DNA from: Bugula neritina
Taxonomy: Eukaryota > Bryozoa > Gymnolaemata > Cheilostomatida > Bugulidae
DNA: 64,000 bases
Assembly: GCA_964035545.1 (NCBI GenBank)
Contig: OZ037772.1
Location: forward strand, 2,736,501 to 2,800,500
Direction: 5' to 3'
The position numbers and the translations under genes are program-made. Under the pieces are notes generated by a model. It was given only the letters and a program-made list of their open reading frames with translations, had not been told where the DNA came from and searched no databases. Positions 26,731-36,815 of this stretch are shown here, in pieces. Within the stretch, counting starts at the first letter, position 1, and every line of letters starts with the position of its first letter.

Positions 26731-29700
26731 AATGCAAGATCAGTAAGGGGGAAAATATCGGAGACTCAAACCCTATCCGTTGAATACAATATCATTTGCA
26801 TTACTGAAACACACCTAGATAATGCATTTTTGAATTCTCAACTGTTTTCTTCCAAAGATAAAGTAGTATATAGAGAAGACCCTGACTCGCACGGAGGTGG
26901 TGTATTGATTGCCATAAATGTAGGAATTCCCCATAAGCTAATCAGGTGTGAAACAGAAGCAGAAGTAATCACATAATGTTTTAGATTGGATAGCAAGGAA
27001 TATTGCAATCTTACTTACTATTATAGACCCCCTTCTTCACGTGTTATGAACTTGTTCTTTAAGTACATGGAAAATATTCACACTAAATACTCATAACTGG
27101 TGAATTTAACCTTCCAGGAATCAATTGAGGAAAATACTGGTCTTTCAACTTGTTGGAGGATATACTATACTGACTTTTGTAATTTTCTAACTGATAATCA
27201 TTTTGAACAACTTGTTCATAAATATACGCACGTAGCAGGCAATATATTAGATCTCATCTGTACTGACTTGTCATATAAAGTTTAAAGCACAAATATAATA
27301 ACACCGGGTATTAGCGACCATTTCATGATAGAAACGGTCTTGACCGGTAAAGTTGAACAGAAGAAGAAACCACCTATCCCCCCAATCAAGCTATTTCACA
27401 AAATCGAGTTTCGAACTCGGCGGGTTTACAACTTGTCTAGACGAGTTGCTTTATACTATTAAAAACAAAGTGATGCTGAAATATGATATTAATGTTATAT
27501 GGAATACATTTCAGACTGAATTACATATACTTGTTGATTCATATGTACCAACTAAACAACGTAAGCCTAGAAATCTACATGAGCCTCTCTGGTTTACGGG
27601 CATGTTAGAAACAGCGAAAGTTCTACAACCGCTTTCAAAAGTCTGGTGATACTGATCATTTGGCTAAATATAAAGAATTACGTCGCCACAATGAAAAATT
27701 ATTTAGGAAGCTAAAAGCATCTTTTCTGGTGGATTGTCTATACCAACCTCTTTCCAGTGGCTACACAAAACCGTTTTACTAACATGGTAAAGACCTAAAA
27801 GAGAATGATCATGAGATTACTTCCATAGAAAATAACGATAGTATTTTGATGCACGATAAAACTAAGATATCTAACACTCTGAATGGTTTTTTCTACAGTG
27901 TATTTACCACTCCATCACCTTTACCAGAATTACCATCAGTCACTGAGAAAGATAATATAGTGGTAACTAAAGAAGGAGCTGTAAACCTGCTGAGACAACT
28001 TGTGCAAGGTAAAGCTCCTGGAGTAGATGGATTCACAAAGAACTATCTCACAGTAGACTTAGATCGAACAGCAGAAATACTGGTGTGTATTTTCAATCAT
28101 TCACTCAGTACAGGAATAGTGCCGGATGACTGGAAGACTGCAAATGTAACACCTGAGTTTAAACAGGGTAACCGCATTCTAGCTTCCAATTATCGACCAG
28201 TATCACTAACGTGCATTTGTTGTAAAATTCTTGAACATGTGGTTCTGGATCATTTAAACATACAATTGGAAAATTTCATACATGAAAGCCAACATGGTTT
28301 TCGCCGCAACTTTTTATGTGTAACTCAGCTTGCTACTGTCAACCATGATATATTAAGGCATATAGATAAAGGACATTTTGTAGATGCAGTTGTGCTGGAT
28401 TTTTCTAAAGCCTTTGATGTAATTGACCATCATATTCTTGTAAGCAAAATGATATTGTTAAAAAAATAAACCCCTGTATTATCTGATAAATTTCATCATT
28501 TTTAACTGGACGCTCACAACGAGTGGTCATTGATGGGGTATCTTCGGATTTACACCAGTGACTTCCGGGGTTCCACAAGGAAGTGTGCTGGGTCCAACAT
28601 TATTCGTTTTGTTTATTAATGACATTGTAAACTGCGTTACACACAGTACAATCAGACTTTTTGCTCATGACACTTTTGTCTATCTGCCCATTACTGATGC
28701 AAATGACCATCATAAACTACAGGGAGATCTCTAGACTTTATAGGTGGGCAAAAGAAAACAATATGAAGTTAAACTCAAAGAAAAGTAATGTCATTACCTT
28801 TGGTAAGAAAACAGAAAATATGGAAAATGTCTTCACTTATAAATTAGGAAAAGATCCCCTGAATAGAGTTGGAGTTGTAAAATACCTTGGGATATTGCTA
28901 TCAGCAGACTTGAAATGGAATAAGCATGTCAAAAACGCCATATCAAAGGCATACGGAGTATTGTGGTGGCTCGTAGAGCTACCAGCAACACAATACGCAA
29001 GGTTGCGTATTGACCCGGAACGATGTACTAGCCAATTAGCTAAGCTGCTTAGGAATAATAGTAGCAGCTTCGCGCTACTAGCTCAGTTAAGGATAGTGCT
29101 GTAAATTAAATAGACGTGCGTATTATTAACTGTTGTATATTAGATTTTATTATGTATTCTTGTATTCAAATATAACGATATCTACTCGACTTATCACGGT
29201 GAAGTTTCTCTAGTAATAAATAGACTCTCTTGGTTGCACATCGACCCTAAATCTGAAAATCATAACAGTATTAGGATTAATCAAACTCACACTAGGAAAT
29301 GCCCTAGAAAATGTTATGAGTCTTGCATAAAAAAACTTTTTGTAGACCTCTCCTGGAATATGCTGCGGAAGTATGGGACCCGACCAATTAACATCTAATA
29401 ACAAAATTAGAAGTTACTCAAAATAGGGCTATATGGTTCATTAAAAATTTAAAGGGTAGAGAAGTATCGATAACAGCTGCCAAATTTGACCAAGGCCTGG
29501 AAACATTAAGAAAGCGTAGACAATCACAAAGAATTTCTTTGTTTTGTCGCATTACTGCTAATGATGATTTATTTCCAACCTCGAATAACACACTTAAATC
29601 AATGAAATCCTCAACCCATGACATGAATACCCGTATTAAGACTTTCAATGCTATAGCCTGCGATTGGAGCCTGTACCTGCAGGGTTTCCTGGTGCGCACT

Positions 29701-29742
29701 GTCCGGGAGCTCCATACGGGGAAAATAGTAGCGGATTTCTGA
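26715..29742 (+). pseudogene. LINE ORF2, endonuclease and reverse transcriptase, broken
   Basis: Endonuclease motifs appear in order: LSVNARSV, ICITETHLD, HGGGVLIAI, YYYRPPSS, ITGEFNLPGI (family GDFN, here Asp to Glu) and GISDHFMI. The reverse transcriptase shows GKAPGVDGF, NYRPVSLTCICCKILEHVV, QHGFRRN, LDFSKAFDVIDH (motif A), TSGVPQGSVLGP (motif B) and LFAHDTF (motif C, where the first catalytic Asp is His, codon 28676-28678). A thumb region follows (VKYLGILLSADLKWNKHV), then LEYAAEVWDP and a C-terminal part ending VADF. Stops or shifts lie at 26974, near 27096, after 27282, at 28467 and elsewhere. A gap of about 300 bp at 28975-29285 looks like a second insertion. The enzyme would nick DNA and reverse-transcribe element RNA; this copy cannot. 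Confidence 0.85.
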
Positions 29743-29818
29743 GCCTGGAAAGATCCGAGAGCCCCACAATTACTCTCTCCGAGAGGTCTTGGGACTTAAC
29801 CCAATCAAGATCAAGATA

Positions 29819-30451
29819 ACATTAACTAACAGTTTACTGTGATTGTGTAGATATATTGATGTGTTTATCATGATTATCAATATCACTCGTTATTCATTAT
29901 CATTGTGATTATCATTTAAGTTTAAGTGATTTACTTTTAGTTTTAGTTCAACACTTCCAGTGAATGGGACTCAGACTGCAAATCAAATTTAAATTATTCA
30001 TATTGACGTTGAAGTTTAATTTTATTTTGAAACTTAAAAATTAAAATTAATATAGTTTGTTCAAACAATTAAAATTATATTAATTATTGTAATGATCATA
30101 ATCATAGTCATAACGTTAACTCATATTGCAATAGACATTGATAGTAATACTAAACTTTGGTCTTTTGCTTTTCAAACTTGCAGGTAGAAACAATTTTAAA
30201 TGAGTATTAGTATGTTGAATACTGGTGATCATATGGGGAAAATGATGATAGTTCTTACTTGCAATTCATTTGTTTGTTTGATTATCAATTTGTATGTTCA
30301 GTAAATTTTATGTATTTCTAGGTATTGCATACTCTAGCAATAATAACTTTTATTCTGTAAATGGATGTATAATAATGTTAAGGTGACTATAGTTTTATGT
30401 GATTGTCTATAAAATACTCTTGTTAGCATTAGTGTTCTTGATGTATCATTA
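29819..30451. other. AT-rich spacer
   Basis: I see nothing that can be annotated between the LINE 3' end and the trinucleotide block. Confidence 0.4.
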
Positions 30452-30554
30452 GTGTTACTAAAAACAATGTTTAGGCTTAAAATCAATACTATTGTCATAA
30501 TTCAAATTTATTTTTTGTATTTGTTTTTCGAAATTTTGTTTGTTCTGAAACCAG

Positions 30555-31600
30555 GACCAACCACTACTACTACTACCACCACCACCACTACTACTGCTAC
30601 TACCACCACCACCACTACTACCACTACTAATACCATCTCCACAACTACCACCACCACTACTACTACCACCACTACTACTACCACAACTACTACTCCTTCA
30701 ACTACTACTACTACTACCACTACTACTACTACCACTACTACTACTACCACTACTTCTACTCCTTCAACTACTACTGCTACAGCTGCTACTACTACCACCA
30801 CCACTACTACCACCACCACTACTACCACCACCACTACAACCACTACTACTACTCCTTCAACAACCACTACTACTACCACTACTGCTACTATCACCACCAC
30901 TACTACTACTACCACTACTACTACTCCTTCAACTACTACTACTACAACTACCACTACTACACTACCACTACTACTACTACCACTACTACTACTCCTTCAA
31001 CTACTACTACTACAAATACCACTACTACACTACTACTACCACTACTACAACCACTATTACTACTACTACTACTACCACTACTACTACTACCACTACTTCT
31101 ACTCTTTCAACTACTACTGCTACAGCTGCTACTACTACCACCACCACTACTACCACCACCACTACTACCACCACCACTACTACCACCACCACTACAACCA
31201 CTACTACTACTCCTTCAACAACCACTACTACTACCACTACTGCTACTATCACCACCACTACTACTACTACCACTACTACTACTCCTTCAACTACTACTAC
31301 TACAACTACCACTACCACTACTACAACCACTACTTCTACCACTACTACTACCACCACCACTACAACCACTACTACTACTCCTTCAACTACCACTACTCCT
31401 TCAACTACTACTACAGCTGCTACTACTACTAATACTACTACTACTCCCACTACTACTACTACTACTACTACAACCACTACTACCACTGCTACAACCACTA
31501 CTACTACTACTATTACTACTGCTACTACAGCTGCTACTACTACTACCACTACTACCACTACCACCGCCTCCACCACCACCCGCTGCCACTCCAACTGCTA
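30555..31600. repeat. Kilobase ACT/ACC trinucleotide block
   Basis: About 1 kb of ACT and ACC triplets with interspersed CCTTCAA and GCT motifs. A plus-strand frame starting upstream (Met at 30452 or 30467) gives a hydrophobic signal-like segment (IVIIQIYFLYLFFEILFVL) and then a Thr-rich tract with PSTTTT repeats, before the frame slips to Leu/Pro and Tyr/His near 30960. It could be a broken mucin-like exon, but all three frames are open for trivial reasons. Confidence 0.85.
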
Positions 31601-31965
31601 CTCCAACTGCCGAACCAACAACAACTAAAATGTTTGTCAATTCCAGAGCCCTCGACTTCAGTATGAAATTCCCATGACTTGGTGGCCATGTTGCAATTTA
31701 GAGTAACTATAACTTTGAGATTGTAAGCTAAAATCTACACAATAATATGTTCATTAAAATTGTACTCTGCTTGTCACCAATTTCAATATTAACTTTCTCT
31801 ATAACCCTGGATTATATTAGCTCAGTATAATTTTTTAGGCTCAGTTCCTTAGAATATAGTGTTTTATGGTTAATTCAACTTAGCATGTTATGCACCGTCT
31901 GCTAATTTTTAGATACGTGAGACATTTTTAGAGGTGTGAGCTATGATCAAAAAGTCAATCTTTTT

Positions 31966-32170
31966 TTTACTTTGTTCTCTGCTATTCTTTCACCATATTC
32001 TACACTATTTTACCTTATTCTTGCACACCATTTTTTACATTACATTACATTCTTATTTATTACACCACATTCTACCTTATTTCACCTTATTTTTGCACCA
32101 TATTCTACATTATTCTTACACCATATTCTACCTTATCCTTACACCATATTCTAAATTATCCTTACACCAT
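31966..32170. repeat. Degenerate pyrimidine-rich tandem repeat
   Basis: About ten loose copies of a unit around CACCATATTCTACCTTAT. The two plus-strand open frames over it follow from the repeat. Confidence 0.7.
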
Positions 32171-32483
32171 ATTTTATTCAAGTGTTGGATGCTTGGGGAA
32201 AGCCACCGACCAGATTTTATGGGTTTTTAGTGTATAAGTGCTTTCTGACTCTCATCAGTTTGTATAATACAAGAACCCAGGAGAATCACTGAATTGGTAT
32301 AACATAGATATATGTTCATCAGAAATGTACATGATGTAGCAGTGCAGCTCAATGAAGTCATTCGGAAAGTTAAATAATGCTCTTTTAGACATTGCTTTGT
32401 AGAAGTCAGAGTGAGCATGTGACATCCATTCTAATAATAGACAGGATGTTCAGGGGCAGACAACCTTCACCTTATCATTGCAG

Positions 32484-33403
32484 GGTTCTCTGGTCTGTGC
32501 CTGTATGGGAAGTGCCGGGTTATATACGATAATAATGGTGATCCAAAGGTCATGCCCAAACTCCGGTATACCAGGTTCCGAGTGTATTACCATCAGTGGT
32601 GGAGAGGAAGAAGGTTGTTGGTGTACAGGGGGTACTCACTACTACAACGGAGCTTGTGTACCTGACATGACTAGTAAGTGTGTATCTACAGTGTATATCT
32701 ACAGTGGTTATCTACAGTGTGTCTCTACAGTGTGTATCTGCAGTGTATATCTACAGTGTGTATCTACAGTATATATCTACAGTGTATATCTACAGTGTAT
32801 ATCTACAGTGTGTATCTACAGTGTGTATATCTACAGTGCATATCTACAGTGTGTATCTACAGTGTATATCTACAGTGTATATCTACAGTGTGTATATCTA
32901 CAGTGTGTATATCTACAGTGCATATCTACAGTGTGTATCTACAGTGTATATCTACAGAGTGTATCTACAGTGTATATCTACAGTGTGTATCTACAGTGTA
33001 TATCTACAGTGTATCTACAGTGTATATCTACAGTGTATATCTACAGAGTGTATCTACAGTGTGTATCTACAGTGTATATCTACAGTGTGTATCTACAGTC
33101 ATGACTAACTGATATCACTAATACTGTGAGTCATGACTAACCTTTATAACCTATACTGTTTATCAGTACTATAGCTGATATAACTTATAGTGTAATTCAT
33201 GACCAACAGTATAATTTATACCCTGAATCAACTACTACTGATTATGAGAACTGATTACAGGTTGACTCAGACTGTACGGGGTTTACAGTATGTCTCTCAG
33301 GAGTCTGTACTGTGACATGCAGTGACAACCTCAACTGTCCTGATGGCTGCACTCAGGGCATCTGCACTTCACCTTGTTCTTCTGCAGCTCCATGTGCAGA
33401 CGG
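32484..33403 (+). CDS. Cys-rich exons, possible N-propeptide of the collagen
   Basis: Exon 32484-32673 follows ATCATTGCAG and ends at A|GTAAGTG (or at 32680). Its second half reads SCPNSGIPGSECITISGG and GCWCTGGTHYYNGACVP, a Cys spacing that recalls small trypsin-inhibitor-like (TIL) modules. Exon 33261(or 33271)-33403 reads CTGFTVCLSGVCTVTC and CPDGCTQGICTSPC before a GG|GTGAGT donor. Both lie upstream of the collagen triple-helix exons on the same strand, so they may form its N-terminal propeptide. The phase into the first Gly-X-Y exon does not fit, so an exon is missing, the gene is damaged, or this is a separate gene. The first half of exon 32484-32673 has two open frames. Confidence 0.5.
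32680..33100. repeat. 12-16-bp minisatellite (TATCTACAGTGT type)
   Basis: About 30 copies of TGTATCTACAG/TATATCTACAG units fill the intron between the two Cys-rich exons. Every unit contains an ATCTACAG acceptor-like string, and the array begins within a few bases of the upstream donor. Confidence 0.95.
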
Positions 33404-33716
33404 GTGAGTGATGATAGTTTCACTTCCCTTATTATTATTATGTTTATTAGTATCATGCAATTGTAATTTATTATTATTATATGTGTATATATTATATAAT
33501 ACATATTTTACTATTAAAAGGAAACTCAAACAAGTGTATAGTCCATATTTCTGTGAGAAATACCTGATTGAAAGGTTTTTGTTAAAGTAGGCTAACGGCT
33601 TATTCGTATGTGACACAGGAGGAATTGAGTCATTTTACTCCATCTATCACACACTATATATTATATATCTCTAGTTCGTAGCTATTTTTCCCAATTTAAC
33701 TGCTAAGTTATAATGC

Positions 33717-33970
33717 TTCTTGCATTAAACTAACAGAATATTCACAAATACAGCTGAATAATCGGGGTTTGTTTCTAATTTTGCTTGATTTTCTATGTTT
33801 ATTTTTATTTTTTTACTAAATTTAGGTGTAGACCATGGCAGTTCTTCCGGCACGATCCACACACCTAATTTACTAAAAAAATTGGAAAGAGCATGGAAAA
33901 TCAAGTGAAATTAAAAAACCCTTGTTTGTTCAGCTGTATTGGTTAATATTCCGTGGGTTTAATGCAAGAA
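33717..33970. mobile_element. 254-bp foldback element (MITE-like hairpin)
   Basis: The left half (from TTCTTGCATTAAAC) and right half (to GTTTAATGCAAGAA) are imperfect inverted copies over almost their whole length. They share TACAGCTGAA, CTTGATTTTC and TTTAGTAAATT-type blocks, leaving only a short centre. No coding capacity. It lies between the Cys-rich and collagen exons. Confidence 0.75.
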
Positions 33971-34639
33971 ACTATGTGCAATAGTCACTAAATTATCAAA
34001 AATAGCAAAGAAGTTGAGATATATTGTGTGTATTAAATTTAGTAAAATTACCTAATTATGACTGGATGCTACATTTCTACTCTCAGATGCAATCTTGTTG
34101 TACAGGTAAACCTGGTGAAGATGGATTTGTGGAGAACCCGGACCTAAAGGTGCTCCTGGAGCTGCTGGTGAACCCGGCCCAGCCGGACCTCCAGGTCCTA
34201 CTGGATTCCCTGGTCCACAAGAAAACACTGGCCTAGTTGGTCAACCAGGAGATGTCGGCCTTGTCGGCTTGAAGAGTGCTCGTGGAGAGGTGGGACCTAA
34301 AGGCCCAAGAGGTACGTTCAGCTTATGTAAACACAATTCATATACATGACTCTTCTATTAACTGCTAATAACTCAGTAGGTTTTCATTCCAAACATTATG
34401 AGCTGAGAATGTGACAAGAGGTGACCAAATATTACAGAACCAACTGGTACTGACGGCTTTAGCGGAGAACGTGGACCTAAAGGAGAGCCCGGTGCAACTG
34501 GAGTTACTAGACCACCTGGTCTGCCCGGACCTACTGTCTTGATGGAAAACCTGCTTCACCAGGTGTTGATGGACAACCATGACCAATGGGTATTCTAATC
34601 ATTTGTTGTTATTGATCTGTATATTGCTGAATTACCTTA

Positions 34640-34885
34640 CCTACTGCTACCATCTTATCTTCTGCTACCACCTTATCTTCTGCCACCATCTTATCTTCTG
34701 CTACCATCTTATCTTCTGCTACCACCTTACCTTCTGCCACCATCTTATCTTCTGCTACCATCTTATCTTCTGCTACCACCTTACCTTCTGTTACCACCTT
34801 ACCTTCTGCTACCATATTATCTTCTACTACCACCTTACCTTCTGCTACCATCTTATCTTCTGCTATCATCTTATCTTCTGTGATG
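34640..34885. repeat. 18-bp minisatellite
   Basis: About 13 copies of CTTATCTTCTGCTACCAC with C/T variants, in a collagen intron. Open frames on both strands over it follow from the 18-bp period. Confidence 0.95.
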
Positions 34886-34989
34886 GCATCCTGTGTCAAG
34901 TTAGTAACATCTAACATTTTTTTTATTGCAAGTAAGTCACAGAAAATACATTCAAATTATTAATTTATATTCATCGTGTAAACACTTTG

Positions 34990-35210
34990 AATAAACTTCC
35001 GTAAGTTTATAATCACTATCCCTATGAGAACCCCTGATTTAAAGGTGCAAAAAGCGGGCTGAGGACTATTGTGTAATGTGCCACATGAGCAGTTATGACT
35101 GGGTGCACTTCCCAACATCTTTGCTGGTGTTTTGACTTAACCTACTGCCCTCATGTTTCTTCAGTCAGCACTCTAGCTACTACACCACGACTGATTCCTG
35201 GACACTCAGA
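34990..35210 (-). repeat. Possible tRNA-derived SINE
   Basis: On the minus strand GTGGTGTAGTAGCTAGAGTG resembles a tRNA box A region. It is followed about 40 nt later by GGTTAAGTC, a weak box B. Located in a collagen intron. Tentative. Confidence 0.3.
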
Positions 35211-35757
35211 ATATGACTTAAATTTTGAGTTGGAAAATATTGCTAATTTGATTTAAAATGTTTATTATCGTCACTGTAGTTTTTTAATCGGCCATTTTGT
35301 AGATTCACTCACTCCCATGTAGTCCTGTCACTCTATCCTCCATTTACAATTTCTCTATTCACTCTTTCAGATGTTTTGTAAGAATATTTGTTGTACATTT
35401 AATATGTTGTGTTGCATTTGGCTACTTTTTATAAATAATCTCTGAAATATTGTTGAGCTACTATCCTCGCAGGTGCCGTCGGCTTGGACGAACCTCGGGG
35501 TAAACAGGGAGAGCGCGGGCCACCCGGAGTTAGAGGAGAAATGGGCCTAGAGGGCAGAGTGGGACCTGAAGGCAAGCAGGTAGTGACTTCTGGTGACCCC
35601 TGGTCATGACCTCTGTAACTTTTGGCCATAGACCAAATACACCAAAGAGACCAAATACACCAAATAAGTGTAGCTTAACAATTCAGTGTAACTCCACTAG
35701 CAGTGTCCTACACTGCGAAGTACATTCTCTAGAAGAGCGTAGAAAATTTGTTCACAA

Positions 35758-35836
35758 TATATAATTATATTTATATATATAATTATTATTTTTATATATC
35801 TATATATATATATGAATATATCTATATAGATACATG

Positions 35837-35881
<45 letters not shown>

Positions 35882-35966
35882 GATAATATATATATATACA
35901 TGTAGATATATCTATATAGATATTATCATATATCTATATAGATATATGATAATATCTATATAGATA
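35758..35966. repeat. AT palindromic repeat
   Basis: TATA, ATATCTATATAGATAT and related self-complementary strings, able to fold into hairpins, in a collagen intron. Confidence 0.85.
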
Positions 35967-36044
35967 TATGGCGTTTCCCAATTATCTAACTTCTCTTCTA
36001 GTCCACATTCACTTAACCATAATATGCTGTAAGCAATACGCTTC

Positions 36045-36280
36045 CTGATAACATAGAAAGTACCCTCTGATAACATAGAAAGTACCCTCTAATAACATAG
36101 AAAGTACCCTCTAATAACATAGAAAATACCCTCTGATAACATAGAAAGTACCCTCTGATAACGTAGAAAGTGCCCTCTGATAACATAGAAAATACCCTCT
36201 AATAACATAGAAAGTACCCTCTGATAACATAGAAAGTACCCTCTGATAACGTAAAAAGTGCCCTCTGATAACATGGAAAC
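36045..36280. repeat. 22-bp minisatellite
   Basis: About ten copies of a 22-bp unit containing CTGATAACATAGAAAGTACC, just upstream of exon 36427-36544. Confidence 0.95.
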
Positions 36281-36631
36281 TTTAAATTTTCTGAATTTTG
36301 TAATTATTTTTCTATTTTCTCATTTCCTATTGCACAACATAAAGTTGCGTGCCCTCTTTATTCCATGTTAAAAGACTTCATAAAAACACCACATGAAATA
36401 TTTGAGTTGAAGTTTTACTTTCACAGGGAGAGCGTGGACCAGATAGAGACCAAGGTCCTGTTGGCCCACCTGGACCCACTGGACCAAATGGTGCTCCTGG
36501 TAAGATCGGATATCAGGGTAAACAAGGAGAGCAAGGTCCTGCAGGTAAGAATGAGGAGTTACTCACTCTTGTTTGTGTATTTTGTTCCTTTTAGGTATTC
36601 TATAATATTCCGGTGTTACCCTCACATCTAT

Positions 36632-36815
36632 GATATTTTTTAAGGTTTCCCTCACAGCTAAGCTATATGTTGGGGTTTCCCTCACAGCTATGCTATATAT
36701 GCTGGGGTTCTCCTCACAGCTATTATATATGCTGGAATTCCCCTCACACCTATGCTGTATGCTGGGATTTCCCTCACACTTATGCTATATGCTGGGGTTC
36801 TCCTCGCAGCTAGTC
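36632..36815. repeat. About 30-bp tandem repeat
   Basis: Six diverged copies containing CTATGCTATATGCTGGGGTT and CCCTCACAG, in a collagen intron. The array carries repeated CCTCACAG acceptor-like strings. Confidence 0.85.

Larger units (their letters stand above)
25020..29818 (+). mobile_element. Degraded CR1/L2-type non-LTR retrotransposon (LINE)
   Basis: The order is: a GC-richer 5' region (25020-25449), ORF1 with a PHD-like finger, ORF2 with apurinic endonuclease and reverse transcriptase, then a 3' end with repeated ATCAAG (AATCAAGATCAAGATAAC). A PHD-finger ORF1 together with APE-type endonuclease places it in the CR1/L2 group. Several frameshifts, stops and two internal insertions make it inactive. 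The 5' limit is approximate. Confidence 0.85.

Noticed and set aside
30508-31594. Long poly-Val, poly-Gly/Ser frames on the minus strand
   Set aside because: Trivial consequence of the ACT/ACC repeat, which lacks stops in several frames.
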